From contig NZ_CP113925.1 of the NCBI RefSeq assembly GCF_029392015.1, forward strand, positions 1,364,001 through 1,428,000: a stretch of 64,000 nt of DNA. Reading direction: 5' to 3'. The notes under the pieces are model-generated. The model was not told where the DNA came from. It saw only the letters and a program-made list of their open reading frames with translations, and searched no databases. Made by a program: the position numbers and the translations under genes. Source of the DNA: Bifidobacterium sp. ESL0728. Its GTDB lineage: Bacteria; Actinomycetota; Actinomycetes; Actinomycetales; Bifidobacteriaceae. This document shows positions 1 to 8,201 of the stretch, in pieces; the stretch's first letter is position 1; the number at the start of each line of letters is the position of its first letter.

Positions 1-827
1 GAAGCTGCAGAATTGTCGACTGAAGCTTGGTTCTGCAGCATAACCGGATCGTTCAAACCGCAACGCCTATCCATAATCACTTTGGAATTGCGCAGGTTCT
101 CCAAGGTTGTAGTGGACCGGTCTTCTTTAATAATCTTGTCGGCCGGCACGCCCCGTTCCTCGATAAGGTAGCGTTTCATCGCCTCGGCTTCGCTGATTTC
201 CTCGTCGGCTCCCTGCCCGCCTGAAACGATGAACAGGCCGTGACTGTGCTGCCGATTCCACAAATCAACGGCTTTGTCGATGCGCCCACGCAGCAACGGG
301 GTAGGCTTCGTTCCCTGCAGGCCGGCACCCAAAATAATGATGTAATCGTATTTGCGGCGTCTCGGCAGTATTCGGTAAATGGTGAAATAGAGCAGCAATG
401 CCGCGAACGTGAAGAAGAACCAGAGACCTTCCAAGGCGATCAGCAAGCCAATGCCCTTGCCCCATCGCGCCGCGTTGAAATAAAAGGTCAGCGGATAAAC
501 GGCCACGCACACCATCATGACAAGCGCAAACAGGGCGGGCAGAATGGTGGAAAGCGAAAACCCCTCATGACGCACGACGATCACGGTATTAATCAACAAA
601 AACCCGACGACGACGATTGGCGTGAATACGGCCACCAGCACAATCGGGATGAACGCCCAATCCCGCCAGAAATCAAGCATCAGCGCACTCGAAAGGCACA
701 GCACAAACAGGGCGAGCCACACGGCGTTGCGGAAGCGCCGCGGTTCCTGGACTACAGAGAAAACGAGCAGAAGGCCGAAGAATACGGCAGGCCCATACAA
801 CAACGCCAGCTGCCACCAATCAGTCAT
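1..827 (-). CDS. YdcF/SanA-like DUF218 membrane protein (3' end outside window)
   Basis: The minus-strand frame is open from an ATG at 827 to the left edge, so the C-terminus is missing. AGGAAGGGG sits just upstream of the ATG. The first 160 or so residues form several hydrophobic segments (roughly residues 5-25, 38-60, 63-85, 95-115 and 130-155). A DUF218 domain follows, starting near residue 160 with YDYIIILGAG, then LRGRIDKAV and FIVSGGQGADEEISEAE. That order matches the YdcF/SanA family, whose members are membrane-anchored and linked to envelope processes. The enzymatic role of the family is poorly defined, so I give no specific function. It is followed on the same strand by nothing visible, because the window ends. 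Confidence 0.8.
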   Translation of the reverse strand, partial: MTDWWQLALLYGPAVFFGLLLVFSVVQEPRRFRNAVWLALFVLCLSSALMLDFWRDWAFIPIVLVAVFTPIVVVGFLLINTVIVVRHEGFSLSTILPALFALVMMVCVAVYPLTFYFNAARWGKGIGLLIALEGLWFFFTFAALLLYFTIYRILPRRRKYDYIIILGAGLQGTKPTPLLRGRIDKAVDLWNRQHSHGLFIVSGGQGADEEISEAEAMKRYLIEERGVPADKIIKEDRSTTTLENLRNSKVIMDRRCGLNDPVMLQNQASVDNSAA

Positions 828-971
828 TGGTCCCCTTCCTTACGTTTATGCGTTTCCTGTGTTTCTGCGTTTTCCGTCCACTGCGTTTCCGGCTTATTCA
901 GACTTCAACCTGGCCGCGCTTACCCTGCTTTTCAGACAACGCAAGCACGGGCGGGATCCGGTTTGGCGCTT

Positions 972-2543
972 TCATGCCTTGCGCTCGTTGATGTCGGCAA
1001 GTCCCGCGACATCGCTCGCGTAGAAGCGCGAAAGGTCGCCGGAGAATTTCCTGATGCTTTCCGGTGCAGTGTAAAGCATGTGACCGGCAGGATAGTAGGT
1101 GAACGCCACGTTGCCACGCAACGGCTTGGGCAGCGCCATGTGGTCGATGTCGTATTCGGTCTGGTTGAACGGCGTGCACAGGTCGTAGATGCCGTTGCCG
1201 ATCATAACCTTCAGCGTCGGTTCGTGTGCGATCGCGGCAGCGAGGTCGGGCGTGACCGTCGGGAACGGGATGTGTGCGCCCCATGAGGTCTTGGCGCCTT
1301 CAGGCAGCGAGTGCCACCAAGTCCAGCCTTTGCCCGGTTCTGTCGACTCCCAATCGAAATCGGCGAAACCGCGTCGTTCCTCGGTGCCGTCCCAGCCGAG
1401 TTCGTCGCGCAAATAGGCGTTGGCGACGCTGGAATAGGCTGGGTCGAGGAAGCTGTCGTCAACGACGAACGTCTCTTCCTGGGCGGTGCGGTCAAGGTCG
1501 TAGCCTTTGCTGCGTCCGTCGTAGCGTCCGACGATCATGCCAGTGTCCTCGCCGCCGTTGTGGCGCAGCAGTTCCTTGCGGAATCGCATGTCGAGCACAC
1601 GCAGGTCGGAATCGTAAACGTATTGTTCACTCAATCCGGTCAGCTCGGCGTAGCGCTTGGCGACGCTGCGTTTGGTGGTCTCGTCGATGGCATCGCCCTG
1701 CGCCAAGGCGGTACGAAGCGGGCCGTTGGCGAATTCGCGGGCCGCGTTCAAATGCGTTTCGATATCTACATCCTGGCCGGCCTTGCCGTGGTAGTGCGCA
1801 ACGGTGGCGTATGTCGGGAAATAACCGACATAGAACTGGTCGGAAGTGTCGAAGGTAAACGCATAATCAAGGATATTGGAAATCAGGACCAAGCCGTTAA
1901 GCGCCACGCCGTCCTGCTGAAGTCGATACGACAGCGCCGCCCCGCGCGTGGTGCCGTAGGATTCGCCCAGCACGTATTTCGGCGAGTTCCAGCGGTGGAA
2001 GCGGGTCAGGTAGGCGCGGATGAACGCGCTGAATCCTTTGACATCGCCATCGACGGAGAACAGCTCTTTCCTTGCCTTTTCGGCGATCTGTGAGAATCCG
2101 GCTCCCGGCGCGTCGATGAAAACGATGTCCGAATACGGCAACATGGTGTATGGATTGTCTTTGAGACCGTAGGGAGCGGCAGGAACCGGGGCTGCATCAG
2201 GGATGTCGATACGCTTGGGGCCAAGCGACCCCATCATCAGGAACGTTGAGGACGAGCCGGGGCCGCCGTTGAAGATGAAGGTGACCGGACGCGTGGTGTC
2301 GGCTTTGCCGGTTTCGTCAATCAGTTCGAAGGCCACATAGAAATCGCTGGCCGCGGGTTTCACGTCCTTGGTATCGATGGTGATGGTGCCGACGGTCGCC
2401 TGATAATGAATGGTCTCGCTATTGAGCTCCATCGCGTGGCTCGTGGTGTGTTCGCCGGTCGGGCGAAGTTTCGGCTCCGTCGGTTTCGCGCTTCCGTTAC
2501 CTTGTTTGGCTGCGTTTTCCTGTGACATCGCGTCCTCGCTCAT
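972..2543 (-). CDS. S10-type serine carboxypeptidase-like hydrolase
   Basis: This is a 523-residue protein with an alpha/beta-hydrolase fold of the peptidase S10 type. The oxyanion-hole segment NGGPGSSS is near residues 92-99. The nucleophile Ser195 lies in GESYGTTRG, a probable catalytic Asp in NGIYDLCTPF near 454, and the His in YPAGHMLYT near 488. S10 enzymes remove C-terminal residues from peptides. No signal peptide is visible, so the bacterial protein is probably cytoplasmic and its substrate is unknown. AGGAG seven bases before the ATG supports the start. The gene stands alone beside the AT-rich island that begins just upstream of its start. Confidence 0.88.
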   Translation of the reverse strand: MSEDAMSQENAAKQGNGSAKPTEPKLRPTGEHTTSHAMELNSETIHYQATVGTITIDTKDVKPAASDFYVAFELIDETGKADTTRPVTFIFNGGPGSSSTFLMMGSLGPKRIDIPDAAPVPAAPYGLKDNPYTMLPYSDIVFIDAPGAGFSQIAEKARKELFSVDGDVKGFSAFIRAYLTRFHRWNSPKYVLGESYGTTRGAALSYRLQQDGVALNGLVLISNILDYAFTFDTSDQFYVGYFPTYATVAHYHGKAGQDVDIETHLNAAREFANGPLRTALAQGDAIDETTKRSVAKRYAELTGLSEQYVYDSDLRVLDMRFRKELLRHNGGEDTGMIVGRYDGRSKGYDLDRTAQEETFVVDDSFLDPAYSSVANAYLRDELGWDGTEERRGFADFDWESTEPGKGWTWWHSLPEGAKTSWGAHIPFPTVTPDLAAAIAHEPTLKVMIGNGIYDLCTPFNQTEYDIDHMALPKPLRGNVAFTYYPAGHMLYTAPESIRKFSGDLSRFYASDVAGLADINERKA

Positions 2544-3059
2544 ATTGCGACTCCTTAGAATAATTGTTCGTCCTGTTTCCAGCCTAACGCAGAGCCGTCT
2601 CTTTAAGACACCGTATGGGAATATTCAACACCAAAATCAGTTCGTCCAGTTGTTTTGCAAAATTTTGGGGAAAATGGACGAAGAGGATTCATTATGACTT
2701 ATGCGGAAAGGCTGAATTCAAAAGCAACGGAATACAACCAAACAGGTATTGATGCCATGGAAGCCGACAGAGAATTTCAAACCCCAAACTGGACAGAGTC
2801 GATTTATTTCTCCTGATATTTTTTTGAAATCACCCACTCGATATTAAATCTATCTGTTATCATACTTTCGTTATCGCTAACTGAAAATTACCATTTACGA
2901 TAATCAGGTTTTAATAAGGCCTCAATTTGGAATATAGCAACGACAATTCTATAGCAACGCTTGCTTCAGACGCGTTGAATGCATCTTAGACAAAGAGTCT
3001 TGCCACGTGACTGTATAATTAAATTGCGAATCAATGTAGATAAACTTCAAGGAGCAAAA
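2544..3059. other. AT-rich intergenic region at the left edge of a decayed island
   Basis: Base composition falls sharply here compared with the flanking peptidase gene. I see no long gene. A 40-codon ORF at 2694-2816 is listed separately. A TATAAT at 3014-3019 could be the -10 element for the gene at 3060, but no convincing -35 sits at the right distance. The rest looks like degenerate DNA. Confidence 0.5.
2694..2816 (+). CDS. Possible 40-residue small ORF of unknown function
   Basis: An ATG at 2694 is preceded by GAGGA at a suitable distance, and the frame stays open for 40 codons to TGA. The predicted peptide is polar with mixed charges and ends in SIYFS. It matches no family I recognise. 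It could be a small gene or the truncated start of a lost longer gene, since it lies in a region with other gene remnants. Confidence 0.3.
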   Translation: MTYAERLNSKATEYNQTGIDAMEADREFQTPNWTESIYFS

Positions 3060-3563
3060 ATGAACGAGAAATTTGTTCTTGTAATCCAAGCAGGACATCA
3101 ACAAAAAGACGATTCTAATAATGCGAAACCGAATGAAACTATAAAGTATCTATTTAACACTGCTTTCGAAAATGGAGGTAAAGTCACTTTTAAGACAAAT
3201 GTCCAATTCGGCTTAGTCAAGTTTAAAAAATATAAAACCAAACAGGTGATATTAACCGTTCGAAAGAACGACGGAAGTCATGCAGCACTTATAGGAGATG
3301 TGCACTTTGAAAACGGAGAACCACTTGCGGACAAGAATTATTCGCACACTAATCCGATTGTCATACAACATCAGAAAGAGTTCCCGCCTGCTGAAAATTT
3401 CAAAACCGAGGAGGCAGCTGGTTGGATAGCTTTAGACAATGTGACACTGGTAGCTAATTTCGATGCCACTGGTTATATTAACGATGAAAATCCTGAAAAA
3501 TTAAAGAAACTAAGCGACGTCTTGCATACAGGATTCCGGCATGGCTACTTTTACACCATTTAA
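3060..3563 (+). CDS. Unrecognised AT-rich accessory gene
   Basis: This 167-residue protein starts at the ATG preceded by AAGGAGCAAAA. The upstream in-frame ATG at 2979 lacks a binding site, so I rejected it. The protein is hydrophilic and soluble-looking, with no membrane segment or signal peptide. It has many Lys, Asn and Phe residues and a beta-rich pattern (KVTFKTNVQFGLVKFKKYK, QVILTVRKND). I do not recognise the family. Its A+T-rich codon use differs strongly from the surrounding chromosome, which suggests acquisition by transfer. It sits between the peptidase gene and integrase remnants. Confidence 0.6.
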   Translation: MNEKFVLVIQAGHQQKDDSNNAKPNETIKYLFNTAFENGGKVTFKTNVQFGLVKFKKYKTKQVILTVRKNDGSHAALIGDVHFENGEPLADKNYSHTNPIVIQHQKEFPPAENFKTEEAAGWIALDNVTLVANFDATGYINDENPEKLKKLSDVLHTGFRHGYFYTI

Positions 3564-3713
3564 ATCGTGCGATATATTAAGGCAAGTCTAGTGAGTTTTT
3601 AAAATTAACAATTTATTTGCTTTTGACTTGCCTCAGAATTCATTCTTCTTTGCAAAGCATTAGTTTTTGAATTTCTTCAGTATTTGTGTACAATTCTTTT
3701 TGAATTTACTAAA

Positions 3714-4005
3714 GAACGACTTGTTCATTCAAAACTGGAACCGAAAAGCTTAATGCGCCAACAAGGAATGACACCCTCCGCTTTTCTGCTTCTTCTACAG
3801 CCACTGTAACGGATACAGAACGCGTGACTTTCCCGACTTTCGCACCGACCCCTCCGGGCAGGGACGTAATGTATACGATATCCCAACAATTCATTGGTCA
3901 ACCTGACACGATTACAGAAATCAAAGGAACACTCCGAAAACCTTATAAACTCGTTGAAAATGGAATAAAAAAACTCCTAGAAAACGCTTGAAAGTCCTGA
4001 TTGAA
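3714..4005 (-). pseudogene. Truncated, diverged remnant of an integrase 5' end and its upstream region
   Basis: This stretch aligns by eye with 7541-7855, which covers the first 40 or so codons and the upstream region of the intact-length integrase. Shared segments include GAACGACTTG, a GGAACCGAAA(A)G, CGCACCGACCC then TCCGG then CAGG, TATACG then TATCCC, GGTCA then CTGACA, and a GAAAG-rich tail. Homology stops abruptly at about 3713 inside what would be the integrase reading frame. I read it as the leftover integrase end of a second, older element of the same family. The 61-codon minus ORF at 3709-3894 is not credible as a gene. Confidence 0.55.
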
Positions 4006-4150
4006 AGCCATAGAGATCCCCTATTTTTAAAAATATTCCTTTATTCCCATCGATTATTATCAGTGAGCCGATCCGGTGTAATTTCTTGCGTAGCTCATTG
4101 TTGAAATACCCTGAGATGTAATGGCATATTCTGCCATATGCCTACAGAGT

Positions 4151-4413
4151 TCATAGATTCGGCGTGCGCCCGGGCAGCAGGTCAGCCAGTTCCAGACCGA
4201 GTGCCTGTAAGACGGTGAGCATGTTCCTCAGGATGGGATTGGCAGGCGTATTAGGTTCTGCTCACCGCGTTCGAACTTCCAGTAGTTGATGTGGGACAGT
4301 CCCTAATCATCAGCCACTCTGTCTTGAGCAAAGCCATTGGATTCGCGTACCCGCTCGATGCTCAGCCCTAGCTCCCTCGCGTAGCCCGCTCATGCATCCT
4401 CATAGGCTTTCAT
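4151..4413 (-). pseudogene. XRE-type helix-turn-helix regulator pseudogene
   Basis: Conceptual translation from an ATG at 4413 gives an XRE-like sequence: LGLSIERVRES, then AQDRVADD, then GLSHINYWKFERGEQN. In a shifted frame it continues as ILRNMLTVLQALGLELADLL and ends at a TGA at 4151. Two in-frame stops (codon 8 and the codon after VADD) and a frameshift near 4230 disrupt it. Intact relatives are small cytoplasmic DNA-binding repressors, often carried by integrative elements. The gene is divergent from the surface-protein gene at 4550 and may once have controlled it. Confidence 0.7.
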
Positions 4414-4549
4414 AACACCCATGCAACCGCTATATCATGTATACGTGATCATACGTGCATGGCAAAAGTGCGGGTGGACAATATCGCATGACAGCCGGTC
4501 TTGTCGTATTGCGAGAATGGACGCAGGAAGAACACAAGGGAGATTCGAC

Positions 4550-5749
4550 GTGAGCGACAACGAAGAGAACAAGACGGGGCCGAAAGACGAAGAAGGCGTC
4601 GAGGCTGCGGAAGACAAGGAAACCGTCGAGAATCCGAAGGACATCGAACCGGACAAAACCAGTGACAGCGTGGAAACCGTCGATGATTCCGAGAACACCG
4701 AGGATGAAGCCGAACCGAAGAGGAAACATGGCCGGAAGTTTTATATCATGATTGCGGCGATAGCGGCCATCGTGATCGTAGGCGGTTACGGCGGCGTTGC
4801 ATATGCTTCCAATAACCAATACAATTCGAGCATCTGTTCCTCGAAACAGGCTTCAGAGGCTTTCATCAGCGAATACAACAAGGCACAGAAGCTCGTGAAA
4901 GATGTGAAGCTGGAGCAAGTGGCGGATGCGAAGACGCTCACCGCTTTGCAAGGCGAGCTAAAGGCATCCGAGAGGAACACCACCGAGACCCCGACGGTTA
5001 GCCCGAACGGCATGTTGGTGTGGGAGACTTCGAGGGCGAAGGGCATTCAGAAGAACTACACGGAAAAGGTCAACACGGAGACCAAGAAGCTTGCCGACCT
5101 CGAGGGCAAGGTGACGGGTTCGCGGGTTGACAAGGCGAAGGCTGATTTGAAGGCGTCACTTAAGGCGGCTAACGACCTGTACAATTCGTCGAACGGGCAG
5201 GTGGCGGACAATGCGACCCGTGACGCCCTGAAGAAGGTCATCGACGAGGCGACCGGCATGAAGGCCAAGGGTATTAAGCCCTTGACGGATATGCTTTCGA
5301 AGCTTGACGCCGCCCAGAAGTCGGTCACCGCTTCCCAAGCCGCAAAGCAGCAGGCCGACGCAGCCGCGCAAGCCGCTGCCCAGTCCGCTCAGGACGCGCA
5401 AGCCCAGCAGCAAGCTGCTCAGTCGGGTGGTTCCATGCAGGGTTCCAACGGAGGGTATTCGGCTCCGTCCCGTAATGGTAGTTCCTCACGAGGTGGCAGC
5501 AGCCGTTACAGTGCCCCGAGCCGTGGCAATGGTTCCTCAGCCCCGCACCACTATAACGCCCCAGCCCCAAGCCAGTCTTCAGGCGCCCCTCACTACAGTG
5601 CCCCGAGTGCTCCTTCTCATTCTTCTCCAGCTCCGTCCAACAACGGCTCCGGCTCCACTTGGGATGGTTCAGGTAGTTTAGGAAATTGGAATACACCTGC
5701 AGCTCCGGGTCAGCCTATGAACACTTGGATTCCAATCAATATGGGTTGA
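4550..5749 (+). CDS. Single-pass membrane protein with acidic N-tail and Ala/Gln then Ser/Pro/Gly-rich exterior
   Basis: I chose the GTG start because GGGAG lies eight bases before it and because the longer reading frame begins inside the pseudogene promoter area. The 399-residue product has an acidic cytoplasmic tail of about 60 residues and one transmembrane helix near 64-86 (YIMIAAIAAIVIVGGYGGVA). A helical, coiled-coil-like region follows to about residue 270. Then come an Ala/Gln run and a low-complexity Ser/Gly/Pro tail with repeated YSAPS and HYNAPA-type motifs. This layout is typical of a surface-exposed stalk protein. I do not recognise a specific family. It is probably cargo of the integrated element. 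Confidence 0.75.
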   Translation: MSDNEENKTGPKDEEGVEAAEDKETVENPKDIEPDKTSDSVETVDDSENTEDEAEPKRKHGRKFYIMIAAIAAIVIVGGYGGVAYASNNQYNSSICSSKQASEAFISEYNKAQKLVKDVKLEQVADAKTLTALQGELKASERNTTETPTVSPNGMLVWETSRAKGIQKNYTEKVNTETKKLADLEGKVTGSRVDKAKADLKASLKAANDLYNSSNGQVADNATRDALKKVIDEATGMKAKGIKPLTDMLSKLDAAQKSVTASQAAKQQADAAAQAAAQSAQDAQAQQQAAQSGGSMQGSNGGYSAPSRNGSSSRGGSSRYSAPSRGNGSSAPHHYNAPAPSQSSGAPHYSAPSAPSHSSPAPSNNGSGSTWDGSGSLGNWNTPAAPGQPMNTWIPINMG

Positions 5750-5758
5750 TTGAATAAC

Positions 5759-5797
5759 TAATAAAGCCTCCTTACATATAGTGAGGAGGCTTTATTA
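5759..5797 (+). terminator. Intrinsic terminator after the surface-protein gene
   Basis: A perfect 14-bp stem (TAATAAAGCCTCCT and its complement) encloses an 11-base loop. The stem lies ten bases after the stop codon at 5749, and its flanks carry the A and T tracts. It could work in both directions. Confidence 0.85.
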
Positions 5798-6328
5798 TGC
5801 CCTTATATCCGCCCGAATCTTTTCAAATATGGGGGCACAGACCATGGATATCCTCTCCCAGGTAGTTTCCCTGTGGCCTAGGGTGTTCCTCGTGTCACAC
5901 GGCCGAATGTGTGCCTGTTATCGAATGATATTTTCGTCTTGATTAGGGCTTTTGAAATTGTATCGTTCGTATCGTGGTTGGAGTCAATGATGTCGTTTTT
6001 GGATAATCTGCCTTCGATGAATAACGTGTGTCCCTCAGGATTTTCATTGTTCAGTCGTCTCTCCATTCAGGTCGTAGTAGCGGCGCGAAACGCCGCAATA
6101 ACAGACCCAACACTTCAGAAAAAAGACACAGAAGTGCGACACACCGACGACTGCGGATTTGAAAACGGCAAAGGCGCTGCAAACGCTGCGAAGCGCAGAT
6201 ATCAAGACACAGATACAGAAGCGGGGTAAAAGGGTAACACTATCCCTTTTACCCCGTAAGCGGCAGAACGCGAGACCGTCAGACCGGAGCCGTTTCGACG
6301 GCTCTGCCGCGCCCGCTACGGCCTCAGG
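5798..6328. other. Gene-poor stretch between surface protein and integrase
   Basis: ORFs exist on both strands (5909-6229 plus, 5878-6066 minus) but have no binding site or recognisable domain. The minus ORF starts at an ATG in the segment rich in IIDSNHDTNDT and could be a gene fragment. The only clear structure is the perfect hairpin at 6222-6256. Confidence 0.5.
6222..6256. repeat. Perfect 13-bp hairpin downstream of the integrase
   Basis: CGGGGTAAAAGGG and its exact complement flank a nine-base loop. It lies about 75 bp past the integrase stop (minus strand). There is no U-run on either side, so it is not a textbook terminator. It could be an element-end structure or a transcript-stabilising hairpin. 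Confidence 0.7.
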
Positions 6329-7658
6329 CTACGCGCGGGGCGCTGTGCCCGTGGCCTTCACGGGCTTGCGACGCCATTTCTCCGACTCCAGAGCCTCCAA
6401 CTCATCCTCAAGCCTCTGTACCCTGTCCCGGGCATCCTGAAGCCGTTTCCTCGCCGTAGCAAGCTCAGTCCTGACAAACTTCGGCGTGCGCTCGGGTGCG
6501 ACCAACGAATCGAACACCTTATCGGCCAAACGCTTCTCACCACGATCGGCGGCACGCTGGTAGAGCTGTAGACTGATTTCGGCATCTGCATGGCGACCAT
6601 ACTGCTGCACTTTCTTGGGAGTCCCGCCGACCACGGCAGCCGTGGTGATGGCCGTGGCGCGAAGCGTATGGAAATGCAGGTCGGGACGTCCGGCGGCCTT
6701 ACGCGCCCCGTCGAAGATACCACGAAGCGTATTCGGATTCATGATGCCCCCGCCGCGCGAGGGCACCACCATGGCTTCAGGAGCTTTGTCGCGAAGCTCA
6801 GTCATGTGCTGTCTGAGCATCGGCACGAAACCGTCAGGTATGGGCAGGTCGGCGTTGCTGCTCTCCGTTTTGGTTCCCTTCAAACGCAACTCTCCCACGT
6901 CTCCCTTGCCACGCGACAAGGAATGGCGCACATGCAACACACCCCGCTTGAAATCGAAGTCGCGCCTCTGCAACGCACATACCTCCGAGATACGCAGGCC
7001 GAACACCGCCCCCAGATACACCACGATACGACAGTAATCAGGCATGGCACGGTAGATAAGCTCCAGCTCTTCCTGAGTAGCGGCAGGAATATCCGACTGC
7101 TTGGACTTCGGCAGTTTCGGGTTCGGCCTCGTGCAGGGCGATTTTTCCACGATGCCCTCACGCACGGCCTTGGCGAATATCTCCTTCAAGGTTTGGTAGG
7201 CATGACGTTGCGAATGGACGCCATCGTTATAGCCGTCCAGCCACACGTTTACATCACCCTCAGTGATATCGGAGAGTTTCATGCCGTCGAAGAAACCGGT
7301 CAAATGAGCAACGGCCTCACGCTTCTTGCGCATGGACGCCTCGGTCAGTTGAGAGCCATCGGCGGCACGATAGCTTTCAAGGAATTGGGCGGCATAATCG
7401 GAAAACAGCACCTCGTCGCGTTCTAGAAGCCGTTCGCGTTCCTTGGGAGGCAACCACTGCTCATGGTCACGCTGGCAATGCTCAAGATAGTCCTGTTCAC
7501 CGTCGAGCCAAGCCTGAGCCAACGCCTTCGACCCCAACGGGAACGACTTGCTTAATCTGCTGGCCGGAACCGAAAGGATTGGTGTAGCGGGCGAGCAGCG
7601 ACACCGCCTCACCCTTCCTGTTCTTCCTGTAGGTAATCGTCCCGAACTCAGAACGCAT
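6329..7658 (-). pseudogene. Tyrosine recombinase/integrase with a 5' frameshift
   Basis: The natural start is the ATG at 7658, preceded by AGGAGAAAAGC. That frame encodes MRSEFGTITYRKNRKG and on through PFGSGQQI, then leaves the integrase frame at about 7552. The remainder continues one frame over from SKSFPLGSKALAQAWLDGE to a stop at 6329. Removing one A in the AA at 7552-7553 would join the two parts smoothly. Downstream, the catalytic domain looks complete: Arg in GLRISEVCAL, HTLRATAIT and the Tyr in LQLYQRAADRG. A C-terminal coiled coil follows. The enzyme would integrate an element into the adjacent tRNA-Ala gene. The break may be a real inactivation, a sequencing error or recoding. A shorter product from 7612 is open but lacks the true N-terminus. 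Confidence 0.8.
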
Positions 7659-7860
7659 TGCTTTTCTCCTCGGCATACCGCACCGACCCTTCCGGTCAGG
7701 TGCGTAACCTAAATCGTAACCTAAATATACGTTATCCCGACCATTTATGGGTCATACTGACATCATCTTGAAAACCAAGAAAACAGGCGGAAAGCCTTGG
7801 AAACACGCCGAAAACGGCATGAAAAAAGGCTTCCGAGGAAACCCTCGAAAGCCTTACCGG

Positions 7861-7933
7861 TGGAGCTAGGGAGATTCGAACTCCCGACCCCCTCCATGCC
7901 ATGGAGATGCGCTACCAGCTGCGCCATAGCCCC
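7861..7933 (-). tRNA. tRNA-Ala (GGC anticodon)
   Basis: The cloverleaf is complete. The acceptor GGGGCTA pairs with TAGCTCC. The anticodon stem TCTCC/GGAGG carries loop ATGGCAT with anticodon GGC, and the T arm contains GTTCGAATC. The discriminator is A and the full CCA is not encoded. The 3' end faces the integrase start 200 bp away, the usual geometry for tRNA-targeted integration. I did not find a second copy of the 3' end to the left. Confidence 0.95.
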
Positions 7934-8138
7934 GGTCTTGATTTAATTATTGCTCCTTGCGAAGCCTTAGATACTTTACAACAAACTCCCCAAATGACCA
8001 AACCGGCGTGTCGTTGGAAAGCCTCTAACTACGGCTAAGACAAGACGGCACAAGACTTTTCGTTCGATTATCTTCCTTCAAGAAAACCACTACGCTAATT
8101 GAAAATAACGAAACAACCAGGAACGGCACAAGCATAGA

Positions 8139-8180
8139 AAGGCCGGATTGGAAGCCTCGTTCCGCTCCCGATCCGGCCTT
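8139..8180 (-). terminator. Intrinsic terminator candidate of the Ser/Gly-rich membrane protein gene
   Basis: A perfect 10-bp stem (AAGGCCGGAT with ATCCGGCCTT) lies 21 bases past the stop codon at 8202 on the minus strand and is followed by TTCTATGC. The U tract is weak, but position and stem strength support a terminator. Confidence 0.65.
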
Positions 8181-8201
8181 CCTGATGTCAACTCACCATG
8201 C

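Noticed and set aside
240-1286. 348-codon plus-strand ORF
   Set aside because: It spans two minus-strand genes with recognisable domains and shows no domain itself.
3709-3894. 61-codon minus ORF
   Set aside because: It overlaps the integrase remnant in the wrong frame and has no binding site.
5909-6229. 106-codon plus ORF
   Set aside because: No ribosome binding site or domain, in degenerate DNA that also contains an opposing ORF.
7861-7900. Second attachment site (direct repeat of the tRNA-Ala 3' end)
   Set aside because: I looked for GGAGCTAGGGAGATTCGA-like sequence between 2540 and 7600 and found none, so no att pair is claimed.
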